Assembly: GCA_016302655.1 (NCBI GenBank) | Contig: JAEDNF010000110.1 | Coordinates: 1-5,941, forward strand | Length of the DNA stretch: 5,941 bases | Direction of reading: 5' to 3' | Origin: Oscillospiraceae bacterium | Lineage (GTDB): Bacteria > Bacillota > Clostridia > Oscillospirales > Ruminococcaceae | Shown here: positions 1-5,334 of the stretch, piece after piece | Numbering within the stretch: the first letter of the stretch is position 1 | Layout of the letters: every line of letters begins with the position of its first letter | Translations under genes and position numbers: made by a program | The notes under the pieces: model-generated | What the model was told of the DNA's origin: nothing | Database searches by the model: none | What the model saw: only the letters and a program-made list of their open reading frames with translations

Positions 1-145
1 GAATAACTCCCTTAGGTGCATTCTTGTCAAGGGTAAGGTCATTTCCTACATAACCGTAGAAACCGCCATTCTCATCATCTTCAAGAGCATTCCAGAAAGG
101 AATGATATGTTCTGTAAGTTCTTTTTTACATTCACGAGCGAGCAT
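1..145 (-). CDS. N-acylglucosamine 2-epimerase family protein, probable cellobiose 2-epimerase (N-terminal part)
   Basis: Only the first 48 codons are in the window; the gene continues beyond position 1. The start is the ATG at 145-143, preceded by an AAGGAGA ribosome binding site. The visible residues include IIPFW (14-18), ENGGFYGYV (25-33) and APKGVI (43-48). This is the N-terminal pattern of the AGE superfamily of (alpha/alpha)6-barrel epimerases and resembles Ruminococcus cellobiose 2-epimerase as I remember it. That enzyme (EC 5.1.3.11) converts cellobiose to 4-O-beta-glucosyl-mannose in the cytoplasm, feeding mannosylglucose phosphorylase in cellulose and mannan use. Family members are about 390 aa, so roughly 12% is seen. 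The catalytic histidines lie outside the window, so the substrate is an inference; another AGE-family sugar epimerase or isomerase is possible. It is probably co-transcribed with the DUF1015 gene just upstream, 13 nt away. Confidence 0.8.
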   Translation of the reverse strand, partial: MLARECKKELTEHIIPFWNALEDDENGGFYGYVGNDLTLDKNAPKGVI

Positions 146-153
146 TGTTTGTA

Positions 154-160
154 TCTCCTT
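154..160 (-). promoter_or_regulatory. Ribosome binding site of the epimerase gene, overlapping the DUF1015 stop codon
   Basis: Read on the minus strand, AAGGAGA lies 8 nt before the ATG at 145. Its first two bases are the last two bases of the TAA stop (161-159) of the preceding gene. Ribosomes ending on the DUF1015 gene therefore stop on top of this site, which favours translational coupling and fixes the epimerase start. Confidence 0.8.
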
Positions 161-1442
161 ATTCAAAAATTTTATTCATAACAAGTCCTGTAGTGAGCTT
201 AGGATAGAAATAAGTGGATTTTTGCGGCATCTTCTCACCTGCAAGAGCAACATCTCTTATTTCTGATACTCTTGTGGGGTTGAGGATAAAGCTGCAGTCG
301 GCGATGCCGTTGTCAACCGCTTCGATAGCTTCATCAAGAACTCTTGTGTACGTGAGATTCTTCTGATTAGCCATATTTTCTTTATCTATGCCGAATATTC
401 TTTCAAGTACAAGCGTATGCAGAACACTTACATCAAGTTCGCACAGAGCCTTGCTTGCACCCGGCATAAGCTCGTGCATAATTTCTGTGCTCTTAAGCGT
501 CATTAAAGTATAACTTCCGCCGTGATACAGTACAAAGGCTTTCTTTCCGTCTTTATATGCCTTATCAAGCTTCTCGGTACTGTCTTTGCGTGAAAGTGAT
601 GTTTCAATATCAAAATGGTCACGGGAGCGTTCAATAACGGCATCAATATCAAAATTCTCAAGATCTCTTACTATTCGATGTGTAGGGAAGACAACAAGAC
701 CGCTGTTTTCCATATTCACAAGCATCATAGTAACATATTCAGATGAACCTATATAGGCTGTATTTTCGGCAATGTGTTTTTTATAGCGAAGAGCGGTTTC
801 ATAGCGGTGGTGACCGTCGGCAATATAAAGCTTTTTATCAGCCATTTTTTCGGTAAGCTGTGAAATAAACGCTTCATCGTATACGCACCAGAGTCTGTGA
901 GTTACGCCGTCAGCATCTGTAAACTGTTTGTCAGGCTCTCTTTTACTTTCATTGTCAATCATAGAGAAAACGCTGTTGTCATCATCCATATACAATGAAT
1001 ATATCTGGCTGAAGTTACAGCCGGTAGCACACATCAGGTTGAACCTGTCTTCCTTTGCTTTAGAAAGAGTTTCCTCATGAGGAAGAATTATTCCTTTAGA
1101 AAATTCTTCAAGCTTTACAAGAGAAACATATCCTTTTACGCTGTAGTTTGCACCGAGTGCGTCAAATACCATTTCATAGATATATATACCAGGTTTTTCA
1201 TCACATCTCAGTATGTCGTCCTCAAGCCACTTGTCAAGACATTCTCTTGCTTTTGCGTAAGCTTCATCGGTATCTCCGGCTGTTTTTGGAAGTTCAAGCC
1301 TTATTATATTATAGGGGTTTTCAGCGATATACTGCTTTTTCTGCTCAGAGCTAATTATGTCATAAGGAGGGCAGCAGACCTTGCCTGTTTCACCGGCCTT
1401 ATCGGTAAATCTCAGTCCCTTGAACGATTTGATTTCAGCCAT
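159..1442 (-). CDS. DUF1015 family protein (PF06245), uncharacterised
   Basis: This is a complete 427-aa protein, the usual length for the family. The ATG at 1442 follows a GAAAGGA ribosome binding site (1457-1451) with an 8-nt spacer. Recognisable DUF1015 signatures are the N-terminal CCPPYDII (23-30), HEET followed by K-E-D-R-F (122-134), the most conserved block ADGHHRYETAL (208-218), and a C-terminal segment rich in aromatic residues, MPQKSTYFYPKLTTGLVM (405-422). There is no signal peptide or membrane segment, so it is probably cytoplasmic. The biochemical role is not established. The DGHHR block resembles the nucleotide-binding motif of the ParB/sulfiredoxin/SerK fold, in which free-serine kinases are known. 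In many Firmicutes DUF1015 genes lie beside serine biosynthesis genes, but here the neighbours are secA and a sugar epimerase. A phosphotransfer or nucleotide-binding role is inference only. Confidence 0.9.
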   Translation of the reverse strand: MAEIKSFKGLRFTDKAGETGKVCCPPYDIISSEQKKQYIAENPYNIIRLELPKTAGDTDEAYAKARECLDKWLEDDILRCDEKPGIYIYEMVFDALGANYSVKGYVSLVKLEEFSKGIILPHEETLSKAKEDRFNLMCATGCNFSQIYSLYMDDDNSVFSMIDNESKREPDKQFTDADGVTHRLWCVYDEAFISQLTEKMADKKLYIADGHHRYETALRYKKHIAENTAYIGSSEYVTMMLVNMENSGLVVFPTHRIVRDLENFDIDAVIERSRDHFDIETSLSRKDSTEKLDKAYKDGKKAFVLYHGGSYTLMTLKSTEIMHELMPGASKALCELDVSVLHTLVLERIFGIDKENMANQKNLTYTRVLDEAIEAVDNGIADCSFILNPTRVSEIRDVALAGEKMPQKSTYFYPKLTTGLVMNKIFE

Positions 1443-1450
1443 ATCTGTAT

Positions 1451-1457
1451 TCCTTTC
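1451..1457 (-). promoter_or_regulatory. Ribosome binding site of the DUF1015 gene
   Basis: GAAAGGA on the minus strand, 8 nt before the ATG at 1442. It supports this start over internal methionines. The same GAAAGGA sequence precedes secA. Upstream, a TATATT at about 1476-1481 could be a weak -10 for an internal promoter, but I see no convincing -35. Confidence 0.7.
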
Positions 1458-1499
1458 ATTGTAAAATCAGATAAAATATACCTTTATCTCATTTAAAGC

Positions 1500-1536
1500 G
1501 TTCAGCTTGTATCCAAGTTATGAACACAAGCTGAAC
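1500..1536 (-). terminator. Stem-loop after secA, possible weak terminator or processing site
   Basis: Positions 1500-1510 (GTTCAGCTTGT) and 1526-1536 are perfect inverted complements: an 11-bp stem with a 15-nt loop, starting 15 nt after the secA stop codon. In the minus-strand direction the stem is followed by GCTTTAAATG, which has only three consecutive Us. It is therefore a poor intrinsic terminator. It may partly separate secA from the DUF1015-epimerase pair, protect the secA 3' end, or mark a cleavage site. In the plus direction no T-run follows. Confidence 0.45.
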
Positions 1537-1551
1537 TGTACTGCAGGGCTA

Positions 1552-4278
1552 TCAGTCATCTTTGCCGCAGCACTTCTTATATTTCTTTCCGCTTCCGCAG
1601 GGGCAGGGATCATTTCTGCCAACCTTCTGAGCTGCAGTTTTCTTAACTGTAGTATGCGAACCTGCATTCTCGGGTTCGGGCTTCATAACCTGTTCACGCT
1701 GAGGAGGCTCTTCGGTTCTGACTTTAACCGTAAGAACAAGTCTTGCTGTGTCTTCACGGATAGATGCGATCATTTCATCGAACATTGCAAAGCCTTCGAT
1801 ACGGTACTCGACAACAGGATCTCTCTGAGCATAGCTTCTGAGATATATACCGCGTTTAAGCTCTTCCATTGCGTCTATGTGATCCATCCACTTGGTATCA
1901 ACAACTTTAAGAAGGCATATACGCTCTATCTCACGCATCATTTCTGCTCCGAATTCTTCTTCACGCTTAGCGTAAAGCTCATCGGCACGCTCATTGAGCA
2001 GTTTGATTATATCCTTGCGGTCGATATTATTAAGATCGTCTGTGGTATAATTGAAATCATCTTCCTTGGTAAGCATATTTGCGAAATGCTCACGCAGACC
2101 GATGAAGTTCCAGTTTTCGGGGTATTCATCAGAACAGTATAGCTTAACATTTTCCTCGATGGTTTCTTTGATCATGCTCTTTACATAATCGCTGACATCC
2201 TCGCCGTCAAGCACCTTAGCTCGCTGTGAATAGATTGTCATACGCTGCTGAGACATAACATCGTCAAAGTCAAGGACATTTTTACGGATAGAGAAGTTTC
2301 TGCCTTCGACCTTTCGCTGTGAGGATTCGATCGTTTTTGTGAGGAATCCGTTTTCGATAGGCATATCATCTTCGATTCCGAGAGTCTGCATAACGCTCTG
2401 AACTCTTTCTCCGCCGAACTTTCTCATAAGGTCGTCTTCAAGTGAAATGAAGAATCTGCTTTCGCCGGGGTCGCCCTGTCGTCCTGCACGGCCTCTCAGC
2501 TGATTGTCTATACGGCGTGATTCGTGACGCTCAGTACCGAGAATAAACAGACCGCCTGCCTCTTTAACTTCTTCTGCCTCGTCTTCGATTGCCGCTTTAA
2601 ACTCGTCGTTATATCTGATATATGTCTGTCTTGCATTGAGGATTTCTTCGTTATCTGTTTCGGCAAAGCCGGTAGCTTCATTTATAAGCTCTTCGTCCAT
2701 GCCTTCTTTTCTCATTTTTGCTTTTGCAAGATACTCTGCATTACCGCCAAGCATGATATCGGTACCACGACCTGCCATATTGGTAGCTATGGTGACAGCA
2801 CCCTTCTTACCTGCCTGAGCAATTATTTCTGCTTCACGCTCGTGATTCTTTGCATTGAGCACTTCGTGCTTAATGCCTTTTTTCTTAAGCATAGAGGAGA
2901 GCAGTTCGGATTTTTCAATCGTTATTGTACCGACAAGTACAGGCTGTCCTTTTGCGTGACATTCTTCTATCTGACGGATAACCGCCTTGTATTTGCCTTC
3001 TTCGTTCTTATATACCTGGTCTTCGTGGTCTATTCTGGCAACGGGCTTGTTCGTGGGAATCTCTATTACATCAAGAGCGTAAATCTCCCTGAACTCGCTT
3101 TCTTCCGTCATGGCAGTACCGGTCATACCGGACAGTTTATCGTAAAGGCGGAAGAAGTTCTGGAATGTGATAGTCGCAAGCGTCTTGCTTTCATTCTTTA
3201 CTTTTACGCCTTCTTTTGCTTCGATAGCCTGATGTAAGCCTTCGTTGAATCTACGGCCGAACATAAGTCTGCCGGTAAATTCATCAACGATTACTATTTC
3301 GCCGTCTTTTACTACATAATCTACATCACGCTTCATAACGCCAACGGCTTTTATAGCCTGGTTAACATGGTGCAGAAGTGTCATATTTTCAGCGTCCATG
3401 AGGTTTTCAACGCCGAAATAAGCTTCAGCCTTTTTAACACCACGCTGGGTAAGTGTAGCGTTCTTTGCTTTTTCGTCTATGATATAGTCGCCGTCAAACT
3501 GATCCTGGTCTTCCTTGCTGTCAAGATCTACTACAGTAAACGGCTTTAAGTTCAGAGCCAGTTTATTTGCCTTCATATAAAGGTCGGTAGACTTGTCACC
3601 GGGGCCTGAAATGATAAGGGGTGTTCTTGCTTCATCTATGAGGATAGAGTCGACCTCATCGACAATTGCAAAGTTAAATTCACGCTGAACCTTATCTTGC
3701 TTGTGAATACACATATTGTCACGAAGATAGTCAAAGCCGAACTCGTTATTTGTTCCGTAAGTAACATCACAGTTATAGGACTTTCTTCTTTCGTCATTTT
3801 TCATGTCGTGGAGAATAAGACCTACAGTAAGACCGAGGAATCTGTGAACACGGCCTATCATCTCACCGTCACGCTTTGCAAGGTAGTCGTTAACAGTAAC
3901 TACGTGTACTCCTTTGCCGCTGAGCGCAACAAGGTATGAAGGCAGAGCCGCAACGAATGTTTTACCTTCACCGGTTCTCATTTCTGCTATTCGTCCCTGG
4001 AAAAGTATGATACCGCCGAGTATCTGTACAGGGTAGGGCTTTTTACCGAGAACTCTCCACATTGCCTCACGGCAGACAGCAAATGCGTCGGGAAGAATAT
4101 CTTCAAGAGTTTCTCCGTCAGCAAGTCTTGCCTTAAGTGCAGGAGTCTGTGCTTTCAATTCTGTATCTGTCATCGCTGAGTACTGTGACTCAAGCTCCAG
4201 TACCTTATCTTTTAAAGGTGTTATTCTTTTGATTTCTTTTTCGGAGTAGTTTCCGAAAATCTTAGTAAGCAATCCCAT
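1552..4278 (-). CDS. secA: Preprotein translocase ATPase SecA
   Basis: This is the full-length motor ATPase of the Sec pathway. It pushes unfolded preproteins through SecYEG at the cytoplasmic membrane. The 908-aa product starts MGLLTKIFG, a typical SecA N-terminus. Visible motifs in order are Walker A MRTGEGKT (100-107), the DEVD box (207-210), the preprotein cross-linking region (about 220-370), the NBD2 helicase motif [10 protein letters not shown] (498-507), the arginine-rich [20 protein letters not shown] (581-600), the helical wing and scaffold with WMDHIDAM, and a C-terminal SEC-C zinc finger with C892, C894, C903 and C904 (CXCX8CC). The SEC-C tail indicates the housekeeping SecA that can contact SecB or ribosomes, not an accessory SecA2. 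An acidic insert of about 55 residues within NBD2 (about 518-574) is absent from E. coli SecA and typical of Clostridia. The start is supported by GAAAGGA at 4297-4291, with a rather long 12-nt gap to the ATG. Confidence 0.98.
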   Translation of the reverse strand: MGLLTKIFGNYSEKEIKRITPLKDKVLELESQYSAMTDTELKAQTPALKARLADGETLEDILPDAFAVCREAMWRVLGKKPYPVQILGGIILFQGRIAEMRTGEGKTFVAALPSYLVALSGKGVHVVTVNDYLAKRDGEMIGRVHRFLGLTVGLILHDMKNDERRKSYNCDVTYGTNNEFGFDYLRDNMCIHKQDKVQREFNFAIVDEVDSILIDEARTPLIISGPGDKSTDLYMKANKLALNLKPFTVVDLDSKEDQDQFDGDYIIDEKAKNATLTQRGVKKAEAYFGVENLMDAENMTLLHHVNQAIKAVGVMKRDVDYVVKDGEIVIVDEFTGRLMFGRRFNEGLHQAIEAKEGVKVKNESKTLATITFQNFFRLYDKLSGMTGTAMTEESEFREIYALDVIEIPTNKPVARIDHEDQVYKNEEGKYKAVIRQIEECHAKGQPVLVGTITIEKSELLSSMLKKKGIKHEVLNAKNHEREAEIIAQAGKKGAVTIATNMAGRGTDIMLGGNAEYLAKAKMRKEGMDEELINEATGFAETDNEEILNARQTYIRYNDEFKAAIEDEAEEVKEAGGLFILGTERHESRRIDNQLRGRAGRQGDPGESRFFISLEDDLMRKFGGERVQSVMQTLGIEDDMPIENGFLTKTIESSQRKVEGRNFSIRKNVLDFDDVMSQQRMTIYSQRAKVLDGEDVSDYVKSMIKETIEENVKLYCSDEYPENWNFIGLREHFANMLTKEDDFNYTTDDLNNIDRKDIIKLLNERADELYAKREEEFGAEMMREIERICLLKVVDTKWMDHIDAMEELKRGIYLRSYAQRDPVVEYRIEGFAMFDEMIASIREDTARLVLTVKVRTEEPPQREQVMKPEPENAGSHTTVKKTAAQKVGRNDPCPCGSGKKYKKCCGKDD

Positions 4279-4290
4279 TTAATGTGCTTT

Positions 4291-4297
4291 TCCTTTC
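4291..4297 (-). promoter_or_regulatory. Ribosome binding site of secA
   Basis: GAAAGGA on the minus strand, 12 nt before the ATG at 4278. The spacing is longer than usual, but no closer alternative or other in-frame start exists and the protein N-terminus fits SecA. Confidence 0.65.
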
Positions 4298-4381
4298 GTA
4301 TTTGAGTAACCGCGTGCAATAAACTCAGAAGTTCAAATGCGACACAGGCATATTGACATATTTTAGTTTACATTCTTTTAT

Positions 4382-4410
4382 ATTATACACTCACAAAACG
4401 ATTTTGTCAA
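4382..4410 (-). promoter_or_regulatory. secA promoter, perfect sigma-A consensus
   Basis: On the minus strand TTGACA (4410-4405) and TATAAT (4387-4382) are separated by exactly 17 nt; both hexamers match the consensus in full. The predicted transcription start is near 4375, giving a 5' leader of about 97 nt before secA. An inverted repeat ACAAAA-CGA-TTTTGT (4393-4407) covers part of the -35 and the spacer and could be an operator, although an A/T-rich repeat this short may be chance. Confidence 0.9.
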
Positions 4411-4477
4411 TATAACGCAGAGGCTGTAACCAAATTTTCAAGTGAGGTGAGAAAAGTGTCGAATATGAAAAAATCTA

Positions 4478-4506
4478 TTGACTGATTCGCACTTCCGTGA
4501 TAAAAT
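4478..4506 (+). promoter_or_regulatory. comFB promoter with extended -10
   Basis: TTGACT (4478-4483), a 17-nt spacer, then TAAAAT (4501-4506) preceded by TGA, an extended -10. The predicted start is near 4513, leaving a leader of about 30 nt. It is divergent from the secA promoter, with about 67 bp between the two -35 boxes. Confidence 0.85.
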
Positions 4507-4529
4507 ATATTAAAAGTGGTTTTACTGCG

Positions 4530-4535
4530 AAAGGA
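4530..4535 (+). promoter_or_regulatory. Ribosome binding site that fixes the comFB start
   Basis: AAAGGA ends 7 nt before the ATG at 4543. It lies downstream of the alternative GTG at 4516, which therefore cannot use it. Confidence 0.8.
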
Positions 4536-4542
4536 TTACAAT

Positions 4543-4803
4543 ATGCTCATAAATATGATGGAACACTATGTTGACGAAAGACTGTCAGAACTTCTCAAAG
4601 ATTATGATTGCTGTAAATGCGAGGCTTGCGTTGAGGATATGAAAGCGTATGCTCTTAATCGTCTTCCTGCAAGATATGTCAGCACGGTTAACGGACAGGT
4701 TTTCACCCGTATTCAGCAGGAGCTGGAGAACCAGCCTTCTGTAGACCTTGATATTGCTGTCATCAAGGCTATTGAGCATATCAGCTCAAGTCCGAGACAT
4801 TAA
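4543..4803 (+). CDS. comFB: ComFB family protein (late competence development family, PF10719)
   Basis: This is an 86-aa protein starting at the ATG at 4543, placed 7 nt after AAAGGA (4530-4535). A longer reading from GTG 4516 would put the ribosome binding site inside the gene and start almost at the predicted transcription start, so it is rejected. The sequence follows the Bacillus ComFB pattern: an N-terminal helix with a YVDERL segment, a cysteine cluster CCKCEAC (C23, C24, C26, C29), then ALNRLPARYVS (37-47) and a helical C-terminus ending SSSPRH. In B. subtilis ComFB is encoded in the comF operon between the DNA-uptake helicase ComFA and ComFC but is not clearly required for uptake. Its cysteines bind zinc in the known structure. 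Cyanobacterial relatives have been reported as cyclic dinucleotide receptors. Here it stands alone with its own promoter and no comFA or comFC, which favours a sensory or adaptor role over uptake machinery; that is inference. Confidence 0.9.
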   Translation: MLINMMEHYVDERLSELLKDYDCCKCEACVEDMKAYALNRLPARYVSTVNGQVFTRIQQELENQPSVDLDIAVIKAIEHISSSPRH

Positions 4804-4811
4804 ATTTTATT

Positions 4812-4858
4812 TTGCGGATATTCGGCTGATATTCTTGATTTATTGACTTTATCCGCAA
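4812..4858. repeat. 9-bp inverted repeat overlapping the hyd promoter, candidate operator
   Basis: TTGCGGATA (4812-4820) is the exact inverse complement of TATCCGCAA (4850-4858), with 29 bp between the arms. The right arm lies wholly within the -35/-10 spacer of the promoter at 4843-4871, and the arm centres are 38 bp apart. A repressor bound there would block RNA polymerase. Alternatively it could fold in RNA as a stem-loop after comFB (stop at 4803), but no U-tract follows, so it would be a poor terminator. It does not match the Rex operator I know. Confidence 0.5.
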
Positions 4859-4871
4859 GATAAGTTATAAT
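4843..4871 (+). promoter_or_regulatory. Promoter of the leader-TM1266-hydE operon
   Basis: TTGACT (4843-4848), exactly 17 nt, then TATAAT (4866-4871): a near-perfect sigma-A promoter. The predicted start is about 4878, right at the beginning of the structured leader. One arm of an inverted repeat (4850-4858) sits in the spacer. Confidence 0.9.
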
Positions 4872-4878
4872 AATATTA

Positions 4879-5028
4879 TACCGTAAGGTGCGAGTACACT
4901 TTCACCAAACGGATTAGGTTTATTTTACCTGACTGATTTGAAAGCTTAGGCTGACAAAAAAGCAAGGTGTTATTGTTTTACGGTTTTTGCGTAGAGCTGT
5001 GCCCTTGCACAGCTCTATAATTTTTTAT
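4879..5028 (+). ncRNA. Structured leader RNA with terminator/antiterminator, candidate riboswitch or attenuator
   Basis: From the predicted start the RNA can form P1, ACCGTAA (4880-4886) with TTACGGT (4978-4984), 7 Watson-Crick pairs. P1 encloses about 90 nt with GGTG/CACC (4887-4890/4903-4906), a 6-bp hairpin with one G-U pair (4914-4919/4927-4932) and GCTT/AAGC (4944-4947/4960-4963). An intrinsic terminator follows at 4992-5026. The 3' strand of P1 can instead form a 7-bp hairpin with two G-U pairs, 4976-4982 with 4990-4996, which takes the lower 5' strand of the terminator. P1 and this antiterminator exclude each other, so P1 should favour termination (an OFF switch). The pairings are read from the sequence; the switching and the ligand are inference. 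I do not recognise a known class. With no ligand assigned it could also be a protein-bound attenuator. Confidence 0.65.
4992..5026 (+). terminator. Intrinsic terminator ahead of the TM1266 gene
   Basis: TAGAGCTGTGC (4992-5002) pairs perfectly with 5007-5017 around a CCTT tetraloop: an 11-bp, fairly GC-rich stem. Six Ts follow at 5021-5026, three bases after the stem. It lies about 110 nt downstream of the promoter and 20 nt before the first gene of the operon. It must therefore be conditionally bypassed for the operon to be expressed. Confidence 0.85.
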
Positions 5029-5035
5029 AAGAAAA

Positions 5036-5043
5036 AAGGTGAG
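5036..5043 (+). promoter_or_regulatory. Ribosome binding site of the TM1266-family gene
   Basis: AAGGTGAG ends 3 nt before the ATG at 5047, with the core GGTG 5 nt away. It lies after the terminator and excludes the upstream in-frame TTG at 4987, whose reading would run through the terminator hairpin. Confidence 0.75.
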
Positions 5044-5046
5044 AAA

Positions 5047-5334
5047 ATGTGTAGTCAAAGCAGAGTAGCACTGATTGGGATAGTTGTTTCCGAACCTGCT
5101 TCTGTACCGAAGCTTAATGAATATCTACACGAATGTGCCGGATATATAATCGGCAGAATGGGAGTCCCTTATGAAAAGTCAGGCGTATCAATTATCAGCG
5201 TAGCTATCGACGCTCCGCAGGATGTGATAAATACCTTGTCGGGCAGACTCGGTGCGCTGAAAGGGGTTACTTCCAAGACCATATATCAGAAGCTGCCCGA
5301 GGAAAACGAAAAGGCAAAGGTGACTTGCGTATGA
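5047..5334 (+). CDS. TM1266-family iron-only hydrogenase system putative regulator
   Basis: This 95-aa protein matches the TM1266 family, whose members are about 80-90 aa and consistently accompany [FeFe]-hydrogenase maturation genes. Typical blocks are RVALIGIVV (6-14), GYIIGRMGVPY (32-42), GVSIISVAIDAP (46-57) and GRLGALKGVTSKT (66-78). The predicted fold is a small ferredoxin-like (ACT-like) alpha/beta sandwich. The name 'regulator' rests on gene context and fold; no DNA-binding motif is visible. ACT-like folds often bind small ligands and oligomerise. The start is the ATG at 5047. The gene overlaps hydE by 4 nt (ATGA), so the two are translationally coupled. Compared with relatives it carries a short extra polar C-terminal tail (about 83-95). 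It is the first gene after a conditional terminator, so it may take part in controlling its own operon; that is speculation. Confidence 0.9.
   Translation: MCSQSRVALIGIVVSEPASVPKLNEYLHECAGYIIGRMGVPYEKSGVSIISVAIDAPQDVINTLSGRLGALKGVTSKTIYQKLPEENEKAKVTCV
5316..5323 (+). promoter_or_regulatory. Ribosome binding site of hydE inside the TM1266 gene
   Basis: AAAGGTGA ends 7 nt before the ATG at 5331, inside the last codons of the preceding gene. Together with the ATGA overlap it supports this hydE start. Confidence 0.75.

Noticed and set aside
1077..1496. Open plus-strand frame of 139 codons
   Set aside because: It is antisense to the N-terminal part of the DUF1015 gene, whose conserved motifs are in the minus frame.
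1507..2142. Open plus-strand frame of 211 codons
   Set aside because: It lies antisense within secA and its C-terminal tail region, is cysteine- and phenylalanine-rich in a way typical of reverse-frame translation, and has no ribosome binding site or family resemblance.
2524..3237. Open plus-strand frame of 237 codons, and smaller ones at 2636-2818, 3367-3549 and 3697-3939
   Set aside because: All are shadows of the intact secA gene on the other strand. Their apparent hydrophobicity comes from reading secA codons backwards.
1552..4278. Possible accessory SecA2 instead of SecA
   Set aside because: Full length, with the SEC-C zinc finger and all helicase and scaffold motifs, fits the housekeeping SecA; the NBD2 insert is lineage-typical.
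4516..4542. GTG start giving a 9-residue longer ComFB
   Set aside because: The good ribosome binding site at 4530-4535 would be inside the gene, the GTG is about 3 nt from the predicted transcription start, and ComFB proteins begin close to the ATG at 4543.
4585..4779. Minus-strand frame of 64 codons
   Set aside because: Antisense shadow of comFB with no start signal.
4866..4880. TATAAT-AAT-ATTATA inverted repeat at the hyd -10 box
   Set aside because: It is an A/T-only sequence built around a -10 hexamer, which easily arises by chance. The GC-containing repeat at 4812-4858 is the better operator candidate.
4887..4907. Resemblance of GGTGC...TTTCACC in the leader to the preQ1-II riboswitch, and of AGGTGCGA to the lysine riboswitch
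   Set aside because: The rest of each consensus is missing: no flanking P1 or Shine-Dalgarno pseudoknot as in preQ1-II, no lysine core, and the downstream genes do not fit either ligand. The similarity is a short hairpin only.
4987..5046. TTG start giving a 20-residue longer TM1266-family protein
   Set aside because: The extension is the translation of the terminator hairpin and T-run, and lacks a ribosome binding site; family members begin near the ATG at 5047.
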